Under the pieces are notes generated by a model. It was not told where the DNA came from. It saw only the letters and a list, made by a program, of their open reading frames with translations, and did not search any database. 61,360 nucleotides of DNA from Bacteroidota bacterium (GTDB lineage: Bacteria > Bacteroidota > Bacteroidia > Bacteroidales > JAGONC01), in assembly GCA_026391695.1 (NCBI GenBank), contig JAPLDP010000020.1, positions 1-61,360 on the forward strand, read 5' to 3'. How positions within the stretch are numbered: position 1 is the stretch's first letter; the number at the start of each line of letters is the position of its first letter. A program made the translations under genes and the position numbers. Below are positions 51,918 to 61,111 of this stretch, piece after piece.

Positions 51918-53384
51918 TCACTCCTTAATTATCTTCATTACCTCCACATTATTTCCGCTAATAAGCTTAACCAGATACATTCCCGATTTTAGCCTGCCAA
52001 TATCAATTCGGCTCACCGGATCGTTGATGATAGACTTCATTATCTCCTGACCATTCATTTCACTGATCGTTATGATGCTGTTGCCGGTCGCCTGTGACTG
52101 GATAATGATAAAATCGTGTGCCGGATTGGGATAGACATTGAAAAGGTCCACAGACCTGTCAGGGTCACCAATCCCGACAATGATCTCCTCACCGCATATA
52201 ATTTCATTCTTTTTGAAATAGATGATGCCGTACCAGTACCAATATCCGGTAGGAGGTGGATAGATAATGGAACTCTCGTCACTGTATAAGCCTAATCCAC
52301 AAACATATATGGTCTTTTCTTCTGGTGGTGGTCCCGGAATATCGTAGGAACCCCAGCAATTATCATCGTCACAATAAATCAGATATTCAGGGGTAATCGT
52401 ATAAGTCCAAAAATTCAGCCCGCAACAATCAGCTTTATACAATTTCTTAATCACCAGTTTATTGCTTTGATCGATATAATCAAAGGGAATTGATGCGAGG
52501 ACTTCATCCTTTTTGTATTTCAGGGTGATGGTATCACACAATTGAGCGCTGTCACCCACCTCAAAAGTAAATCTGGCAACCTTATAGATGATCGAATCCT
52601 GTGTATCGATACGATCAAGGAAAAGATGCTTGATATATCGGTGATAATTACACCACGGAGGTCCTTCTTCCATATCATATATATCACGGTATTGAATTTC
52701 ATCACCCGGCTGATGATCGTAAATCATTTCATTGGTGAGTCCTAATAATCCGGCATCAGGCGATACATTACCGATGAGATTGAGAGGCAGTAGAACCTCC
52801 GGGAACTCATCAATCCTGAAAAATTCAATCAAGCCCATTGCCTTTCCCACAATGATCCTTTTACCGTTCAATGCCGAATTGATGATATTGCCGGAGGCAT
52901 CGGTATGGGATATCCGGTAAAACTTTGCTGAGTCAGCAATATTCATGACCGTCGTCGTATCAATCCCTTCAAACACCATGAAAAACCCTTGCGATTCGTC
53001 CTGGTAAAAAAGTGATGAGTCACCGGGAAGAAGAGAAAAATTGAAGTGCAGGGTATCGCTTTGTGCAGTCAGGAATCTGTAACCTCCAATATTATCGCAG
53101 ATAACGTGTGAGCCTAACCATGAAGGTTTGCTTTGTTGGATGCACCATTCTGCTCCCCAAAACTCGCAACTGTCCGTTTCAATTTCATCGCCAAGACCGG
53201 TATAAATGAAATAGACAGAATCGGTTCCGACACTTTTAACTGAATCAAATGCCAGACTGAAAGTTGAATCTTCAGAAGGAAGGTCACCGTAAAGTTTTTT
53301 CGAATTTGCATTGAATAGTTTATAATTCTGGCTCATGGCCAAAATTGACAAAGTTGTAAGAATTATGGTTAATACATTTTTCAT
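51918..53384 (-). CDS. secreted protein with T9SS sorting tail
   Basis: 488 residues: signal peptide (about 1-19, ending AMSQ), a beta-rich body with scattered Cys and no recognised enzyme motif, and a type A sorting domain from about 415 (NVYPNPAHDFIII, DIGRLKSGMYLVKL, ending KIIKE). Exported to the surface by the type IX system. Its C-terminal end lies close to the CGCAAAG repeat of the kinase region. Function unknown. Confidence 0.85.
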   Translation of the reverse strand: MKNVLTIILTTLSILAMSQNYKLFNANSKKLYGDLPSEDSTFSLAFDSVKSVGTDSVYFIYTGLGDEIETDSCEFWGAEWCIQQSKPSWLGSHVICDNIGGYRFLTAQSDTLHFNFSLLPGDSSLFYQDESQGFFMVFEGIDTTTVMNIADSAKFYRISHTDASGNIINSALNGKRIIVGKAMGLIEFFRIDEFPEVLLPLNLIGNVSPDAGLLGLTNEMIYDHQPGDEIQYRDIYDMEEGPPWCNYHRYIKHLFLDRIDTQDSIIYKVARFTFEVGDSAQLCDTITLKYKKDEVLASIPFDYIDQSNKLVIKKLYKADCCGLNFWTYTITPEYLIYCDDDNCWGSYDIPGPPPEEKTIYVCGLGLYSDESSIIYPPPTGYWYWYGIIYFKKNEIICGEEIIVGIGDPDRSVDLFNVYPNPAHDFIIIQSQATGNSIITISEMNGQEIMKSIINDPVSRIDIGRLKSGMYLVKLISGNNVEVMKIIKE

Positions 53385-53420
53385 TCGATCTCTTTTGTTA
53401 AAACTATGGTATACAATCTA

Positions 53421-54101
53421 TTATTTTTTTGATAAAGTAAGAATATCCTTTACTTCAAGAATTTGCTTTTCATAACCTTTGGTTGCAGCATTAATCATGG
53501 CTATTCCTAATTCATTTAACGTGCAGATATACTTTGGCGCAAGTGTCTTCATCACTGGCACCAACCATCCGAAGTATTGGTAATAGCTTAACGTATTTTT
53601 TAAACCTTTTGTCGGTTGCAAAAATGCCGGGCGGAAATTATATACTTGCCTTAAAGGAAGTTTCATCAGATCATTTTCTGTTTTGCCTTTTACTCTGGCC
53701 CACATCATTCTTCCTTTTTCTGTAGTATCTGTCCCTGCACCTGAAATATAACAAAAAATCAAATCAGGATTAAGCTTGGAGAGCGTTTGAGCGACATGCA
53801 TAGTTAAAGTGTATGTCAACCGGTAAAATTCCGGTTCTTTCATTCCTTGTGACGATACTCCCAAACAAAAAAGACATGCGTTGTAATTTATCAGTTGGTT
53901 TTCAATTGGAGACAGGTCATAAAAATCGGCATGAACAATTTCCTTTAGTTTTAGATGTGTTATTCCGCATGTTCTTCTGTTAATTACTAATATCCGCTCA
54001 ACTTCGCTATGCTGTAAACATACATTTAATACTCCCTCTCCTACCATTCCTGTTGATCCGGTAAGAATTACCCTGATTTTTGAATTCTGTTGTTTGTCCA
54101 T
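53421..54101 (-). CDS. atypical short-chain dehydrogenase / NAD(P)-binding protein
   Basis: 226 residues, Rossmann fold with the glycine motif TGSTGMVGEG (about 14-23), a second strand VERILVINRR and YISGAGTD where the active-site region lies. A canonical YxxxK is not clear, so it belongs to the atypical (NmrA/epimerase-like) group and may bind NAD(P)H without oxidoreductase activity. Substrate unknown. Confidence 0.8.
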   Translation of the reverse strand: MDKQQNSKIRVILTGSTGMVGEGVLNVCLQHSEVERILVINRRTCGITHLKLKEIVHADFYDLSPIENQLINYNACLFCLGVSSQGMKEPEFYRLTYTLTMHVAQTLSKLNPDLIFCYISGAGTDTTEKGRMMWARVKGKTENDLMKLPLRQVYNFRPAFLQPTKGLKNTLSYYQYFGWLVPVMKTLAPKYICTLNELGIAMINAATKGYEKQILEVKDILTLSKK

Positions 54102-54193
54102 GGTATTTTCTGATATTTCACAATTTTCTGCCGGTTGCAGCTAACAGTTTACCAGTAGCATTCAGTTTGAACTATCTCACTCGATGAATTATA

Positions 54194-54751
54194 TTAATAA
54201 ATCCAAGGTATTAAACGATATATCCTTTTCATATAATCTAAATAATCCTCTCCGAATTGGGCTATCAATAGCCTTTCTTCAATTTTAATACGATTGAGCA
54301 TAGCAAACGTAACTAGAATTCCAATGATTATTAAACTTATCCAGTTATTCAGGGATATACCAAAACCAATGAATGACAATAAAGAACCCGAATATGACGG
54401 ATGACGAATGATCCTGTATACGCCGTCTTTCTTTATCTTATGATTGGCTCTGATTGTAACATCCACAGTAAAAAGTCTTCCCAATGACCAGATTGCAATA
54501 AATCTGAATACCATCCCAACGATTATTAGAAAAAGTCCAAAGAATGGTATGATTACTAAATTACTGATAGGAATATGGAAAAAGACAGAAAAAACAATTC
54601 CCAGGGAATTAGCGACACCTATCGTAATCCATATAATTCTCATTGAACCTTTATCCTGATCTTTTTTATCAGTATTACCTGAGCGCAACAATCTATTCAG
54701 TAATATCTCTGAAATAAGCCATACTGACCAAATTATTATAAAAATCACCAT
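54194..54751 (-). CDS. ICMT-like membrane methyltransferase
   Basis: 185 residues with about five membrane helices. The C-terminal part has the isoprenylcysteine carboxyl methyltransferase pattern (GVYRIIRHPSYSGSLL, then EERLLIAQFGEDYLDYMKRI), which binds SAM at the membrane face. Bacterial members methylate unknown lipid or protein substrates. It stands between a Rossmann protein and a lipoprotein gene. Confidence 0.85.
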   Translation of the reverse strand: MVIFIIIWSVWLISEILLNRLLRSGNTDKKDQDKGSMRIIWITIGVANSLGIVFSVFFHIPISNLVIIPFFGLFLIIVGMVFRFIAIWSLGRLFTVDVTIRANHKIKKDGVYRIIRHPSYSGSLLSFIGFGISLNNWISLIIIGILVTFAMLNRIKIEERLLIAQFGEDYLDYMKRIYRLIPWIY

Positions 54752-54818
54752 AGTGTCATGATTTTATCGGGTCAATGTTTTTCATTGCAGACAATGGTTT
54801 CAGGTATGGCAACAGTTG

Positions 54819-55481
54819 TTATTTTAATATCACACCCCATTCAGTCACGGTAAAGCCTTTTCTCTCAAATCCATTACCAATTTCAGGATCAGCCAATTTT
54901 ATGTTTGGCATATCATAATATCCTTTTATTAAATAAAATAACCGTAAAACATTATCCGGTTTTTTGGAAAAATTAAGCCTGATTACTTCGTTAATAATCA
55001 ACACATTTTGAGGATAAATCACATACCATTCAAAAATAGCCAACCGTGGTATCCAGTAATCAAGATAATCCGGAATTTCGCGGCCGCTAAAACCGTATTT
55101 AGTCATGTTCTCAGTGAAAAAGAATTCCAGATCAGCTTTTTTTACAAGCCATCCCTCATTTTGCTGCCAAACATCAGGTTGTATGCTTTCATAAAAGAGG
55201 TAATTATATGTATTATCAATTAGTCCATTTGTATCAACTGTAATATTCCAACCGGAACCATAATCGGGAAGTGAATTAATAATGTTCCCGCCAAGAGGAA
55301 AAATCAAACTGACACTTAACTGGATTTTCTCGTCAGGATATATATAAATATTCGGTTTCTTTAGAAGAGGACATGTATCATTTCCATCATCATCTGGGTC
55401 ACAACTTTGAAATGGAATGGTGAATACCAATAATATTCCGAGTAAGAATAATGGAAATCTAAAAAGTTCTATTGCTCTCAT
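54819..55481 (-). CDS. putative lipoprotein, unknown family
   Basis: 220 residues with lipoprotein signal ending IPFQSC (Cys27). A conserved-looking core (KPNIYIYPDEK, FPLGGNIINSLPDYGSGW, DNTYNYLFYES) suggests a specific beta-rich family that I cannot name. It probably faces the periplasm or surface. Confidence 0.7.
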   Translation of the reverse strand: MRAIELFRFPLFLLGILLVFTIPFQSCDPDDDGNDTCPLLKKPNIYIYPDEKIQLSVSLIFPLGGNIINSLPDYGSGWNITVDTNGLIDNTYNYLFYESIQPDVWQQNEGWLVKKADLEFFFTENMTKYGFSGREIPDYLDYWIPRLAIFEWYVIYPQNVLIINEVIRLNFSKKPDNVLRLFYLIKGYYDMPNIKLADPEIGNGFERKGFTVTEWGVILK

Positions 55482-55557
55482 TGTTCTTTAATTCTTGTTT
55501 AATCTTAGATGATCTTTAATGTTTTTTAAGTTGTGTTACAATTGGTACCCAACGCTT

Positions 55558-55661
55558 TGTTGTAGCAACAGTAAGGGAATTTGAAGTTTCTATCCACAGG
55601 TAAATTTTATTACGAAGGAAAACTTACCTGACCATCTAAAATCCTTATTATTGCTACAACA
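55558..55661. repeat. nested palindromic element
   Basis: Outer arms of 19 bp (TGTTGTAGCAACAGTAAGG and its complement, two mismatches) enclose inner arms of 12 bp (CAGGTAAATTTT, one mismatch). The element is about 104 bp with no coding capacity, resembling a small MITE or structured RNA. Between two lipoprotein genes. Confidence 0.7.
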
Positions 55662-55674
55662 TGAGGGCATAGTT

Positions 55675-57387
55675 TTATTCTTGATATGAATACATAAGTG
55701 GAGCACAACCAATATAGCTACTTGATGTAGCTGCAATATATGCTTTGTCTCCGATGATAAATATTGTTTTATATGAATCATATCCACTGGGACCTGGGTA
55801 CATCGAAGTTAAAATCCATTTATTATTAATAATATCATATTTATATAATTTTTCCCCAGAGTGCAATACATACCCCGTATTGTTAAGAGCAAAACCTATT
55901 GCATGTACACAATAATTTTGTTTCGAAAACGGATTGGTCGATTTTTCAATCCAACTATCATTTTGTTCATTATATTGCCATGTGAGGCCATAAGTTACGA
56001 CAAAAGCTTTACCATTACTGACAAAAGAAGAAGCAAAAGCATATTTAAAATTATCTGGGAAATCATTCAATCTTATATACTGTCCATTTTCCAAATTACA
56101 TTTCCAAACCTGGCCTTCATCTGTAACAATATATAATTGGTTATTCAGATTAAAAAATATAGCATTATAAAACTTAAACGGAATATCATTTTTTTTATTC
56201 CACGATTTATCATTAAAGTCGAATACCCATAACTCACTTAAAGATTGACCCGTATAATCGTATCCGCTTACTTTAAAAAGCTGTTCCGCTGTAATAATGT
56301 ACAAACTACCCTCATTTCTATCACCTGGAAATAGTGAGGAAGGAACTGAATTCCATTGGTTAGAGATAGGACTATACTCATAAAGTTCCTTTGTATTTAA
56401 TTCTAAGATATAGCCTTTTTCGTTAAAGGTAAATGCTTTATATGCCCAAGACCAGTCAAAAGGGGTGGCTTGTTTGCTTTCCCATGACTTTTCTATTAAA
56501 AACCTGTCTTTATAACTTGTTGTTTTCAGGCCGTTTACAAGTTTAATTGTCACTGATATATCAGACAACAAACTATTAGTCGGTGGAGGAACTATAATCT
56601 CAAGTTGAGTTTCAGAATAACTTACTATTTCAGCACTATTAGAATCAAAATAAACTGCAATGTTCGCTCCATTTTGAATTAAGTTTTTCCCTTCAATAGT
56701 AACAGATTCTCCAGAATTTCCTGATAATAAAGAAATAGAGTCAATTTGGGGACCTAATATTTTAAATTTAATATTTGATGTCACATCCTTGGAACCTACT
56801 TGAATTGATATATCAGCTTCACCAACATAACCCATAGGTGGCGTTATAAATGCAATTGAGTCGCCAGTTGAAAAAATCACCTCTGCCGGGATATGATTAA
56901 CAAATACTTTATTATTAGCTGAAATCTGGCTAAAATATTTACCGGTAAGTTTAATCAAAGTCCCATCGAAACCTTCCTTTGGGTTAAAATCCCCTATCAT
57001 TATTGATTCTGAGCCAAGACTGAGGAAAATTACTTTGTTCCCTAAAACCAAATTCCTAATTGTCTTTATATAAGCTCGACAACTATATGTAATACCCTGT
57101 TCTAAATCAGCCGAAATTCTTACTTTAAAATTGTCTAAACTTCCTTTATTGAAAAGACTATATTGATAATTGGTTTTCGTATCACTCCATATAAAACCAA
57201 AATCTGTAATTTCTTCTTGCCCGTAATCAAGTATTTCTGCTTCAAATGTTGCTCCTGAAGAATCAATATCCGTAACACTTTTTGTTATAACATATGGATA
57301 TTGTTTCGGTTGAATTTCTGCATCCTTCTTACAACCCATAAAACTGAACAGAAGTGATAATATCACAAAAACAAGAGAGTATTTCAT
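55675..57387 (-). CDS. lipoprotein with IPT/TIG domains and kelch-like repeats
   Basis: 570 residues: lipoprotein signal (FSFMGC, Cys19), a fibronectin-like segment (about 30-120), two IPT/TIG domains (about 128-210 and 212-300), then kelch-like beta-propeller blades (about 310-565). These domains bind polysaccharide or protein at the cell surface; no catalytic site is seen. It starts 2 bp after the beta-barrel gene, so the pair probably forms a surface complex. Confidence 0.8.
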   Translation of the reverse strand: MKYSLVFVILSLLFSFMGCKKDAEIQPKQYPYVITKSVTDIDSSGATFEAEILDYGQEEITDFGFIWSDTKTNYQYSLFNKGSLDNFKVRISADLEQGITYSCRAYIKTIRNLVLGNKVIFLSLGSESIMIGDFNPKEGFDGTLIKLTGKYFSQISANNKVFVNHIPAEVIFSTGDSIAFITPPMGYVGEADISIQVGSKDVTSNIKFKILGPQIDSISLLSGNSGESVTIEGKNLIQNGANIAVYFDSNSAEIVSYSETQLEIIVPPPTNSLLSDISVTIKLVNGLKTTSYKDRFLIEKSWESKQATPFDWSWAYKAFTFNEKGYILELNTKELYEYSPISNQWNSVPSSLFPGDRNEGSLYIITAEQLFKVSGYDYTGQSLSELWVFDFNDKSWNKKNDIPFKFYNAIFFNLNNQLYIVTDEGQVWKCNLENGQYIRLNDFPDNFKYAFASSFVSNGKAFVVTYGLTWQYNEQNDSWIEKSTNPFSKQNYCVHAIGFALNNTGYVLHSGEKLYKYDIINNKWILTSMYPGPSGYDSYKTIFIIGDKAYIAATSSSYIGCAPLMYSYQE

Positions 57388-57389
57388 AA

Positions 57390-58514
57390 TTAAAAGTTTA
57401 TTCCAGTAATAAAATGAATTTCAGAATTATTCAGCGAACCTGAATCTGATAATCCATAAAGTTTACTGTATCGCAGCTCAAAAAATAAAAAATTCTTATG
57501 ATTGAGTTTGCATTCGAGACCGCCTCCAATAGAATAACCAACTTGATTTCTATATATAAGTGATGTTTTCTTTAGGTCATCTATTTCTATAATGTTTTGG
57601 GTCATTGATGCCTCGTAAAGCGAATTATCATTTTTGAAGTTATATGCTAAGATTCCACCAGCATTTATAAATGGCCGATTTTTGTTTGATGGATACGCAT
57701 ACTTAATCAGTATCGGTAATTTCAAAGCTGATATATTTGCAACAAAATCAATGTCTTTGTTTTCAATTAACTTGTTATATGAAAATCCATGTCGAGAATA
57801 ATAAAGTTCTGCATGTAAAGAGAAATCGCTAACCAAGATTGGATTGTCAACAAATAAACCAATTGTAAATCCACCATCGTATTTAAAATCCAACTGATTT
57901 ATATATTCATTTTCAATGGCTGAGGAAGGAATCAGTTTTGTTGTTCCATAGCCTATTATTAGCCCATACTTAAAAAAGGGGAATGGTTTTAATTCACAGT
58001 TATTATACCTTGTAATTAAATTTGTTAATGACTTTTTATTATAATTGACAAGCTTTGCAGCATCTCTAACATTTGGACAATCAGAAGTTATGTGCTGCAA
58101 ATTACTTCTAAAGGTAATATCTCTTTTTTCTTTACGTTTAGGCAATTCAACAAATAGAATACTATCTTTTTCCAGAAAATATGTTTTATTCCTCTTTCCT
58201 TTATAATAATATAGAGTTGTATTACCCTTTTCCAAACGCTCTAAAAATACTCTTTGGACAGAATCGGATGTTTGAATATCTTTTGATAAGTATACGCGTC
58301 CATCTTTAAATCCATACTCTTTTACTTCATAGGGAGTATATCGAACTATCTGGTCACCCATTTTCATCATACAAAATCTTGAGTTTAATAAATCTCTGCC
58401 ATCAACCAAATTAACACCTACAGACATTAAACTATCTGTTGCATAATAATCATTTTGTCCACAGATTTCAATGGGAATTATGCATATAAATAGAAATATT
58501 ATTGTTATTCTCAT
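57390..58514 (-). CDS. outer-membrane beta-barrel protein
   Basis: 374 residues with signal peptide (about 1-19, ending ICGQ) and a C-terminal barrel of the PorT/outer-membrane-beta-barrel group: alternating strands from about 180 (FKYGLIIGYGTTK, GGFTIGLFVDNP, LHAELYYSRHGFSY) ending SEIHFITGINF with a terminal aromatic. The N-terminal half (about 25-150) is probably periplasmic. Operon partner: the IPT/kelch lipoprotein. Confidence 0.8.
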   Translation of the reverse strand: MRITIIFLFICIIPIEICGQNDYYATDSLMSVGVNLVDGRDLLNSRFCMMKMGDQIVRYTPYEVKEYGFKDGRVYLSKDIQTSDSVQRVFLERLEKGNTTLYYYKGKRNKTYFLEKDSILFVELPKRKEKRDITFRSNLQHITSDCPNVRDAAKLVNYNKKSLTNLITRYNNCELKPFPFFKYGLIIGYGTTKLIPSSAIENEYINQLDFKYDGGFTIGLFVDNPILVSDFSLHAELYYSRHGFSYNKLIENKDIDFVANISALKLPILIKYAYPSNKNRPFINAGGILAYNFKNDNSLYEASMTQNIIEIDDLKKTSLIYRNQVGYSIGGGLECKLNHKNFLFFELRYSKLYGLSDSGSLNNSEIHFITGINF

Positions 58515-58548
58515 CTGTTTTTAAAATTAGTTCAACGGTTTTGTGCAG

Positions 58549-58681
58549 ATGCCGGCCCGGATTATTGCCTGTTCAAATGGGCAAATAATTATTATTAAAT
58601 ATTAAGCATGAAGTACTAAGTATTTAATATTTAATGCTTCATACTTAATGCTTAATAATCAAAATAAATCCGTGCCGGCAT
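58549..58681. repeat. inverted repeat around AATGCTT heptads
   Basis: 15-bp arms ATGCCGGCCCGGATT and its complement (one mismatch) flank arrays of AATATTT/AATGCTT/CATACTT-type 7-bp units, themselves inverted. About 133 bp, no coding capacity. AATGCTT units also appear at 22440 and 51721 near kinase leaders. Confidence 0.7.
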
Positions 58682-58710
58682 TTGCTTGTTTGCTACAAGG
58701 CGTACAAAAT

Positions 58711-59601
58711 TCAATATATTATCATTTTCTTACAAACCATCTCAGAGTCGGTACTTATTTTATACAAATAATGACCCGGAGTCAATTCGTTTTTGTTCAA
58801 CTTATAACTATGCTGTCCGGGATAAAGATATCCATAATCAATGATTTTTATCAAGTCTCCTTTTAAATCGAATATTTCGAGCCTGGCATATGATTTCTTT
58901 GAGATGTAGAAACTTATTGTAGTATATTCAGTGAAGGGATTAGGATAATTTTGGTCGTGGACTATATATTGTTGAAATTGCGGAATATGAACTGAATGAG
59001 AAATGTTCCATAAATACTCGTATGTCACTACTAAATCTTGGGAAATACCCCAAGTACTCAAAAACTCAAAAATCGCGTAATCATAATAAGGGATCATAAA
59101 GTCCAGATTACTTTCAAAAATACTGTCATAACTTATCATTGCTATTTGCACTCCATCTCTATATATGCTTACCAATTTCAGACAATTTACTGTATCCCAG
59201 GGCAATGCCCGAAGTATAATATTTTCCGTACTGATTACCTCAAAATCTATATAAAGAAATGCCGAACAATATGCAACTTGAAGTGTATCACCTTCCGTAA
59301 CGGCTTCTATTACATAACCCGGAGGAATAGTATCAATAAAATCGCCCGTATCCACATATAAGTAATTTGAATCTAAAGAAGTGATTAGATTTTCATTTAA
59401 CCGCACTAATGTATCATTCCATGAAATATGTTTATAAATATTACATCCAAGTATCACATTATTATCATTTAAAGAATAAGCATCCCAGGATATTGTAACT
59501 CCTTGAGCGTCACCTCCAGCATGACAATAACAACTTTTGATTTGTGGAGAAGCATGCAGATAAAGGCAAACAAAAATTAAAGCGGTAAGAGATGTTTTCA
59601 T
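58711..59601 (-). CDS. secreted protein with T9SS sorting tail
   Basis: 296 residues from the ATG at 59601, which gives a clean signal peptide (MKTSLTALIFVCLYLHASPQ); an upstream frame to 59646 has no signal. The body is beta-rich with WDxY and DGVQIAM fibronectin-like strands; the sorting domain from about 222 shows NYPNPFTEYTTI and LEIFDLKGDLI. Surface-exposed or released; function unknown. Confidence 0.8.
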   Translation of the reverse strand: MKTSLTALIFVCLYLHASPQIKSCYCHAGGDAQGVTISWDAYSLNDNNVILGCNIYKHISWNDTLVRLNENLITSLDSNYLYVDTGDFIDTIPPGYVIEAVTEGDTLQVAYCSAFLYIDFEVISTENIILRALPWDTVNCLKLVSIYRDGVQIAMISYDSIFESNLDFMIPYYDYAIFEFLSTWGISQDLVVTYEYLWNISHSVHIPQFQQYIVHDQNYPNPFTEYTTISFYISKKSYARLEIFDLKGDLIKIIDYGYLYPGQHSYKLNKNELTPGHYLYKISTDSEMVCKKMIIY

Positions 59602-59633
59602 TTGATAAATTTTAAATATCCTTTTAGTGTTTG

Positions 59634-59742
59634 ATGGTATGACCATTAAGGGAGAGCGGGCTTGTTAACTTATCAAAGTGCACTAAAAGTGATGCGGGTG
59701 ATAACCTTCGAAAATCCCTACTATCCTTATTAGCTATACCAT
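59634..59742. repeat. imperfect palindromic element
   Basis: Arms of about 27 bp starting ATGGTAT, with roughly two thirds of bases complementary. The arm ends (TAAGG) resemble those of the element at 55558, so they may be related. Confidence 0.45.
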
Positions 59743-59755
59743 GTGTCAGCTGGTG

Positions 59756-60670
59756 TTAATTTTTAATTATTTTCCTCATTCCTAATATTTTATCCTGATA
59801 TTTTAGAGTCGCAATATATAATCCATTTGGAAGTCCTGTTAAGTCTATTTGAGTATTTGAGGTAAAATCTTTGGAAAATATAATTCCCCCGATTAAATCA
59901 CAAATTTCAATGGTTATGTTTTTTTCACTATTTACATTTATTTGAAATTGTCCGGTTGTAGGATTCGGAAATATTTCAAAAATTTTTTCCATGCTATTTT
60001 CATCGACACTTGTCCATGTATAAGTATACGTACAGGAATCTGCAATACCTGTAGAATAAAATCCCAGGTCCGAATCTTCATAACAGCGTAATCCTTCGGA
60101 ATAGTTCATATCACAATAAAGAAATGATTCAGGATACAGATTAAACAGGTAGCTGAAGTCGCCAATTTTTTCTACAATTTTCGAATTATAATAAAAATTG
60201 ATTCCAGGTATGTCATAAATTGCAGAATAGGTTACATAGAGAACTTTTAGTTGTTTTTCGTTTATGGTTATTAAATCAGTAGAATCGACTGTGATAAGAA
60301 TTGTATCAATTTCATCGTCCCAGTCTTTTATTCTGATTATCCAAGAGTTACCCTCTATTGCTTTAAAATCATAAAGTTTCTGAAATTCATTAAAATCGTT
60401 GTCCCAAAAATATACAGCGCTATCCTCAGAAAAAACATATTCGATATCCGGTCTGGTGCTACAATCAAGGTTTCTTGTTTTAACCAATTGGTGACAGGCT
60501 TTTCCCTGATACATAGTATCCATAACTGAAGTAATTTTCAGGAAATTCTTGTCTCCCGAAAAAGAAAATCCTTCAGTATAGTACCATTCTGCTCCAATTG
60601 GAGCAAAATCCTGAGCAATTAATCGCATTGAAATTTGGAGAATTATCGTCGACAAAAAAAGTATTTTCAT
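59756..60670 (-). CDS. secreted protein with T9SS sorting tail
   Basis: 304 residues: signal peptide (about 1-19, ending LIAQ), beta-rich body with WYYTEGF and three Cys in the middle third, and a sorting domain from about 232 (EIFPNPTTGQFQI, LTGLPNGLYIATLKY). No enzyme motif. One of four T9SS substrates in the window. Confidence 0.8.
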   Translation of the reverse strand: MKILFLSTIILQISMRLIAQDFAPIGAEWYYTEGFSFSGDKNFLKITSVMDTMYQGKACHQLVKTRNLDCSTRPDIEYVFSEDSAVYFWDNDFNEFQKLYDFKAIEGNSWIIRIKDWDDEIDTILITVDSTDLITINEKQLKVLYVTYSAIYDIPGINFYYNSKIVEKIGDFSYLFNLYPESFLYCDMNYSEGLRCYEDSDLGFYSTGIADSCTYTYTWTSVDENSMEKIFEIFPNPTTGQFQINVNSEKNITIEICDLIGGIIFSKDFTSNTQIDLTGLPNGLYIATLKYQDKILGMRKIIKN

Positions 60671-60715
60671 CTTTCGACAATTTTTAATTTTGAGTTCGCG
60701 GTTTCACGGTTTTAA

Positions 60716-60767
60716 TGCTAACGCCTTGAATAAACTGCGTTTTAATGCAGTTTATTTGGTGTTAGCA
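60716..60767. repeat. near-perfect hairpin element
   Basis: TGCTAACGCC pairs with GGTGTTAGCA (one G-T) and AATAAACTGC pairs perfectly with GCAGTTTATT, around an 8-nt loop. About 20 base pairs in 52 bp. Possible bidirectional terminator or very small dispersed palindrome. Confidence 0.65.
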
Positions 60768-60775
60768 AACGATTA

Positions 60776-61111
60776 TTACCCGAAAATATGATTCAATCCC
60801 ATAAATAGGTTTTGTTCTAATATGTCGTATTTGCCATCAGATAAAAACAGTTCTTTCACTTCTTTAAATAAACGACCTACTTCATCTTTTGAGTAACCAT
60901 ATTTTTCAAGAGTTAATCGTATTTTTTGAATGCTTTGATAATCGTTATCCTTATCGAATTCATCATGGATTCTTTCAAAACTATTTCCCTTAGTTTTTGA
61001 TTTAATAAAGTCTGTTTCTACTTTTGATTCTAAAAAATTTGCATTAGCGCAATAAATCAGTATGTAAACTTTTAATTCTTCTTTTGACCAGTTTGTATCA
61101 AATTCTTTCAT
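60776..61111 (-). CDS. small hypothetical protein, possibly TerB-like
   Basis: 111 residues, soluble, acidic and all-helical. The start KEELKVYILIYCANANFLESKVETDF resembles the first helices of TerB-like proteins that carry acidic metal-binding residues, but the match is by pattern only. AT-rich codons fit the local genes. No operon partner is visible. Confidence 0.55.
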   Translation of the reverse strand: MKEFDTNWSKEELKVYILIYCANANFLESKVETDFIKSKTKGNSFERIHDEFDKDNDYQSIQKIRLTLEKYGYSKDEVGRLFKEVKELFLSDGKYDILEQNLFMGLNHIFG

